Source: a virus. Taken from it: 64,000 nt of DNA. Position numbers and translations under genes: made by a program. Below, piece by piece: positions 60,045 through 64,000 of this stretch (positions are counted from its first letter, which is position 1; every line of letters begins with the position of its first letter). The notes under the pieces are model-generated. The model saw only the letters and a program-made list of their open reading frames with translations, ran no database searches and had not been told where the DNA came from. The stretch covers positions 1-64,000 of IMG/VR virus record IMGVR_UViG_3300021137_000001. One strand, 5' to 3'.

Positions 60045-63000
60045 TGACAATATCATATAGCAAACAAGTATTATTAAAAAGAGGCAATACTGCGGTATCG
60101 AGTACATATCTTGGACCGCTGGGTGAGTTAGTATTAGATACTGATACATTAAATGTATATGTACACGATGGCGTAACTGTAGGTGGTACATTAATAGGTA
60201 CGGGCACAGGCGGTACTGGTGGCAGCATTTATGGTGACGCTAATGTTGCGGCTTATTTGACAAGTATCGGATATAACCCATACGGTGATTCAAATGTTGC
60301 TACGTATCTAGGTGCGTTTGATGGTAACATCGTTCCATCGGCAAATAATGTTTATAGTTTAGGTAGTATTGATAGTCAATGGAAGGATTTGTTTGTTAGT
60401 AATAACACCATTTACATCAATGGTGTGCCATTAACGTTGGGCGCAGATAATACTTCATTGAGTATTAACGGACAACCCATATTAAGCAACGGTAGTATTA
60501 GTAGTTTTAGTACAACAGGTAATATCGCAGCCAGCAACTTCTTTATAACTGATGGTGTTCCCTTAACAGGCAACATAGCATTTGCTGGTGATCAAATTAT
60601 TAATTCAGCTGGAAATGATATCCGTATTGTTGCCAATAACAATACGTGGGCATTTGGCACAGATGGAGTAATTACGTTCCCAGACAACACAGTACAAACT
60701 ACAGCATATCCGGGAGATGGTGCAATCGACACACATAGCTGGGTTAACAAATTATCATATCCTGTTAATTCATCTATTAATCCAATAGCAGTAACATCTA
60801 CAGAATATGACAGTCAAGGTAATATTATTGCGCTAGTACTTAATTATTCAAATGGACCAGATTTTGTCACTGTTATGAAGTTTGATCAATACGGGTCATT
60901 AATCGGGCAAGTTAACTATGCTGATACTTTTAATATTGATGGCTGGGGACTGGCAGTTGATCTAAATGACGATAGTATATACATTACCGGTTCCACTGCC
61001 GGCGTACTTGATACTGAGATATTTATTACTAAATTAACTAGCGAACTGGTGGCAGTATGGACAAATACTTACGGCACACCACAAGACGATAATGGGTATG
61101 TTATTGACGTAGCATCGGATGGCAACCCAGTTATAGTTGGTATATCATCAGTTACTGCTATTACTATATTAAAAGTTGCTAGTGCAGATGGAGCAGTTAT
61201 CTGGCAACAAGAATTAATTGCGGCTACAGGCAGTTCTCAAGCATACGGAATGGGAGTAGGCCCAAGTGGCGAGATTGTTGCGGTTGGCAATAGATATGAC
61301 GTTGGTGATTCTACTAATCGTCAATTAGTTGTAAAATATGATAGTACTGGCGCAATACAGTGGCAAAAAGAATTATTAATGGATGCTGGCTTTGAGTGTC
61401 GTGGTGCTGATGCAGATATAGATAGTAGCGGAAATATTTACGTACTTGGTACTTACGATTGGGCCAGTGGTACCGGTCTTAGCGTAACGCAACTTAACAG
61501 TTCAGGAGTGGCACAATGGACACGTAAAGTACAAGGACCGTGTAATGAGCTTGCATCTAGTATAGTATGCGGCCAAGATGGTTTCTTATACTTAGAAGCG
61601 ACATCAGGAACTGCTATTACTGGCCCTGATATAAGACTTGATAAATTAATAGCCAAATATGATACAAGTGGTGCAGTTATATGGCAACGTAAATTTTCAT
61701 CGGCAGTTAATTGGCAAGTAGATTTTAATTTCTTCACTAATGGTATTGCTGGCGGCAGCTTGTTAGCAGTTAGAAATGGTTTATTTGCCGTGGGTGGATT
61801 ACAAACTCCTCCTTATTTCGGCGGTGGCCCATCACAGTGGAACGGTCTAGTATTTCAAACTGCTACAAGTGGGGTTGAAGTCACTATGGGAGAATATACA
61901 TTTGCAGCAAGTAACTTATCTGGTATATTAACTACACCGTTTAATACTGCTGATGCTGGATTAGTAACTCAGACAGGTAACTTATCTCAATTTAACACAT
62001 ACGCAATCACATTATCGTCGGGCAGTGTTACTTCGACACATACCGGTACTGAGAATCTTGGTAATTTTATATTCTTTAAAGATACTGTTAGAGTTGATAA
62101 TGGAATGACAGTAATTACCAACCGTGGAACATTAAATATCGGTACTAATATGGAAATGCCCGGCGTTCCACAACATTTTCATATTGCCTTTGATGGTAGT
62201 AATGGCACAGCCCCAACCAGTGACTTATTCTTAGGAGATGATTGGAATTATACAAAAATACCAGCAGGACGTAATGGAGTTATTATTGGTGCTGGTAACT
62301 TAGGTGGCAACGCACAACAATGGAACTTTGGTATCGATGGCAATTTAACATTGCCTAACTCTGCTACCATTTCTGACCTTAAGGGTGGAGCAACAGCATT
62401 TAGTTCTATAGGCGGCGTACAAATTAACACAGCAGCAGGTACTTGGCAATTTGGTGGTGATGGCAGTTTAACATTACCGGGTGGTGGTACAATCACTTCT
62501 GCTCTTGGCTCGCCACAACAAGGACTTTGGTTAGGATGGAATGGACATAAATTATTACTGAACGATGACGGTCAATTTTGGACGGGCGGGGTTCAGCTAG
62601 GCGGTAGTGGACACCCAGGTTATGTTGGGTCATATGGCAACATAACGCTAGATACCAATATTGGTGCTACTCCCGGCGATTCAAAATGGGTCTTTGGAAC
62701 AGATGGTTTGCTAACATTCCCAGATGGACAACTAATTGGATCTCTAGAAGGCTCTGCTGGTATCTTTGGTCCAAACGGAACAGATTTTTTAATCAATACT
62801 CGCTTTGATAACACAGGTTCTTATCAGGCGTGGACATTTGGCACCAATGGTATATTAACATTACCATTTGGTAGCACTATCAATGATACACCGTTAGCCC
62901 CAGGTGCAGGCGGTAATGGCCAGGCTGTTGAGATCAAACCAGGCCGCGTCAGCCATAATAATCAACTATTAAGAATATATCCCACAGCTCCTAATCCAGA

Positions 63001-63904
63001 CGGCAATCACCTACACTTAACTTCAGGCGATCTCACAGACACTGATTTGTTCCTAGGCGATGACAATCAGTTTGTACAAATTGCTGTTGACGGTAAAGTT
63101 TGTATTGGTACTTATGGTACTGAAGGACATTTCTGGCAGTTTGGCACAGATGGTACAACTTCATTTCCTAACAATGCTATTACCACATCTAATACACCAT
63201 TAACAATACAAACTAAATTACCTGCTACATATGGTCCGTTTTACACAGCGTATTTTGAAAGTGGCAATGGCAGTGTAAACGGTGTTCATCCGGGAACTTA
63301 TGCTGGATATTTTAGTATTACTACTGTCAATATTAACAACGATGGAACATATTCAGTTAGTGGTTACCCAGCATCTATACAGAACGGAACTAATCCAACT
63401 TATACAATATCGGGTGTAGACTTAGGCGGTACTTCCCCTGCCAACGACTGCCTATTAACTGTTACCACAGTCGATGACATTATTACAAATGTAGTAGTAT
63501 CCGGTACTGCGCTTTTACCTAAATGGACCTTTGGCACAGATGGTTCGTTGACATTACCTGGTGCAATTATTACAACTGCAAACACTTCATCATATACCAG
63601 TACAACGGTTACTGTTGATATTACTGCATTAGTTAATAAATTAGTACCACAAGCAACAACAGGTGCCCCACATTATTATATTCCTCCAGGAACTGATGGA
63701 CAAATTATGTATCTTGTTCCGGCAAATATACATAATGACGGCAGTGAATCAACAACGATAAGTTTTGATAATGCTCGTTGGTCAAGTGGCGCAGGTCCAA
63801 TTTATATTAGTGAAGGCGCAAGGCCAAGTTGGCTTCCATTTGCAGCCGGTTCTGCTGTTGTAACAATCATATTCGCTAATGGTGCATGGAATCTTCCATA
63901 CTAG
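60044..63904 (+). CDS. very large tail fibre / receptor-binding protein
   Basis: 1286 residues. The N terminus (VLLKRGNTAVSSTYLGPLGE then LVLDTDTLNVYVHDGV) matches the Mtd-type N-terminal attachment domain of fibres. Residues 240-530 contain propeller-like YDSxGNI repeats (FDQYGSLIGQ, YDSTGAIQW, LNSSGVAQW, YDTSGAVIW). From 720 there are at least five WxFGxDGxLTxP modules (for example WNFGIDGNLTLPN). No reverse transcriptase or template repeat is seen. Binds host surface. Confidence 0.85.
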   Translation: MTISYSKQVLLKRGNTAVSSTYLGPLGELVLDTDTLNVYVHDGVTVGGTLIGTGTGGTGGSIYGDANVAAYLTSIGYNPYGDSNVATYLGAFDGNIVPSANNVYSLGSIDSQWKDLFVSNNTIYINGVPLTLGADNTSLSINGQPILSNGSISSFSTTGNIAASNFFITDGVPLTGNIAFAGDQIINSAGNDIRIVANNNTWAFGTDGVITFPDNTVQTTAYPGDGAIDTHSWVNKLSYPVNSSINPIAVTSTEYDSQGNIIALVLNYSNGPDFVTVMKFDQYGSLIGQVNYADTFNIDGWGLAVDLNDDSIYITGSTAGVLDTEIFITKLTSELVAVWTNTYGTPQDDNGYVIDVASDGNPVIVGISSVTAITILKVASADGAVIWQQELIAATGSSQAYGMGVGPSGEIVAVGNRYDVGDSTNRQLVVKYDSTGAIQWQKELLMDAGFECRGADADIDSSGNIYVLGTYDWASGTGLSVTQLNSSGVAQWTRKVQGPCNELASSIVCGQDGFLYLEATSGTAITGPDIRLDKLIAKYDTSGAVIWQRKFSSAVNWQVDFNFFTNGIAGGSLLAVRNGLFAVGGLQTPPYFGGGPSQWNGLVFQTATSGVEVTMGEYTFAASNLSGILTTPFNTADAGLVTQTGNLSQFNTYAITLSSGSVTSTHTGTENLGNFIFFKDTVRVDNGMTVITNRGTLNIGTNMEMPGVPQHFHIAFDGSNGTAPTSDLFLGDDWNYTKIPAGRNGVIIGAGNLGGNAQQWNFGIDGNLTLPNSATISDLKGGATAFSSIGGVQINTAAGTWQFGGDGSLTLPGGGTITSALGSPQQGLWLGWNGHKLLLNDDGQFWTGGVQLGGSGHPGYVGSYGNITLDTNIGATPGDSKWVFGTDGLLTFPDGQLIGSLEGSAGIFGPNGTDFLINTRFDNTGSYQAWTFGTNGILTLPFGSTINDTPLAPGAGGNGQAVEIKPGRVSHNNQLLRIYPTAPNPDGNHLHLTSGDLTDTDLFLGDDNQFVQIAVDGKVCIGTYGTEGHFWQFGTDGTTSFPNNAITTSNTPLTIQTKLPATYGPFYTAYFESGNGSVNGVHPGTYAGYFSITTVNINNDGTYSVSGYPASIQNGTNPTYTISGVDLGGTSPANDCLLTVTTVDDIITNVVVSGTALLPKWTFGTDGSLTLPGAIITTANTSSYTSTTVTVDITALVNKLVPQATTGAPHYYIPPGTDGQIMYLVPANIHNDGSESTTISFDNARWSSGAGPIYISEGARPSWLPFAAGSAVVTIIFANGAWNLPY

Positions 63905-63910
63905 AACGTG

Positions 63911-64000
63911 ATGCAACTATTTTTATATACCTTAATCGTAACACACATTACAATAGTGTGTGTTACGCTTTATCTACACCGTTGCCAAAGTCATAAAGGT
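63911..64000 (+). CDS. fatty acid desaturase-like, 3' end outside window
   Basis: The first 30 codons are open from ATG 63911: a hydrophobic LFLYTLIVTHITIVCVTLYL helix then HRCQSHKG, which resembles the HRxxAH box of membrane acyl desaturases. Confidence is limited by the short length. Desaturase genes are known in aquatic T4-like phages. Confidence 0.5.
   Translation, partial: MQLFLYTLIVTHITIVCVTLYLHRCQSHKG

Noticed and set aside
63937-63967. Perfect 11-base inverted repeat with a 9-base loop
   Set aside because: It lies inside the desaturase-like reading frame (codons for VTHITIVCVT), and has no T run. Probably coincidental to coding sequence, though an operator cannot be excluded.
1-64000. 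CRISPR arrays, tRNA genes, diversity-generating retroelement
   Set aside because: Scanned by eye. No regularly spaced repeats, no tRNA-like acceptor/TPsiC pattern in intergenic gaps, and no reverse transcriptase or template repeat near the Mtd-like fibre. A tRNAscan run would be decisive for tRNAs.

Overview
This window is about 64 kb of an AT-rich tailed-phage genome of the T4-like (contractile-tail myovirus) type. The diagnostic genes are the neck proteins gp13 and gp14, the tail-sheath terminator gp15, the head-completion protein gp4, both terminase subunits (gp16, gp17), sheath gp18, tube gp19, a gp54-like tube initiator, gp32, UvsX, UvsY and UvsW. The set, the many small overlapping genes and the sugar genes resemble T4-like phages of aquatic bacteria (cyanophages, pelagiphages and relatives). 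No photosynthesis gene is seen and the host cannot be named from this window. Both window edges cut genes: a fibre gene on the left, and what looks like the first 30 codons of a fatty acid desaturase on the right.

Layout. 1-2.5 kb: end of a repetitive fibre gene and an unknown protein. 2.5-6 kb (minus): NUDIX hydrolase, gp15, gp14. 6-16.9 kb: early small genes, gp13, an HNH homing endonuclease, dNMP kinase, a GIY-YIG endonuclease (minus), then gp18, gp19, gp54-like and gp4. 16.9-25.9 kb: gp16, a run of likely internal head proteins, and a large terminase gene broken into two ORFs by a split intein with a homing endonuclease between the halves. 26-34 kb: gp32, UvsX, UvsY, sugar-nucleotide and radical-SAM genes, and a protein with a nuclease-like motif. 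34.3-41.7 kb: a sugar cassette (RfbC, RfbB, O- and C-methyltransferases, glycosyltransferases) ending in a decayed radical-SAM gene. 41.8-48.7 kb: SleB-type lysin, a minus-strand amidinotransferase cassette, a lipoprotein, an AAA+ ATPase and an HNH protein. 48.7-58.4 kb: HARP-like protein, SGNH hydrolase, UvsW (also broken by a split intein plus endonuclease), an oxygenase inserted in a partial duplication, a possible clamp-loader subunit and unknown genes. 58.4-64 kb: a second HNH homing endonuclease, a baseplate/fibre adaptor and a 1286-residue fibre with an Mtd-like N terminus.

Two promoter classes can be read by eye. Early promoters are near-perfect TTGACA-N17-TATAAT elements, four of which end 5-6 bases before the start codon and therefore predict leaderless mRNAs. 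Late promoters are NATAAATA or CTAAATA elements upstream of virion genes, of candidate internal head proteins, and of both endonuclease genes lodged in split-intein loci.

The strongest observations are: (1) two fractured genes, terL and uvsW, each N-extein+IntN / free-standing endonuclease / IntC+C-extein, with different intein split sites; (2) five proteins with a T4-like capsid-targeting N terminus, including one with a PD-(D/E)XK-like motif that may be packaged and injected; (3) an endonuclease in uvsW whose catalytic core closely resembles the phage's own gp4; (4) a minus-strand amidinotransferase/acetyltransferase cassette of unknown purpose.
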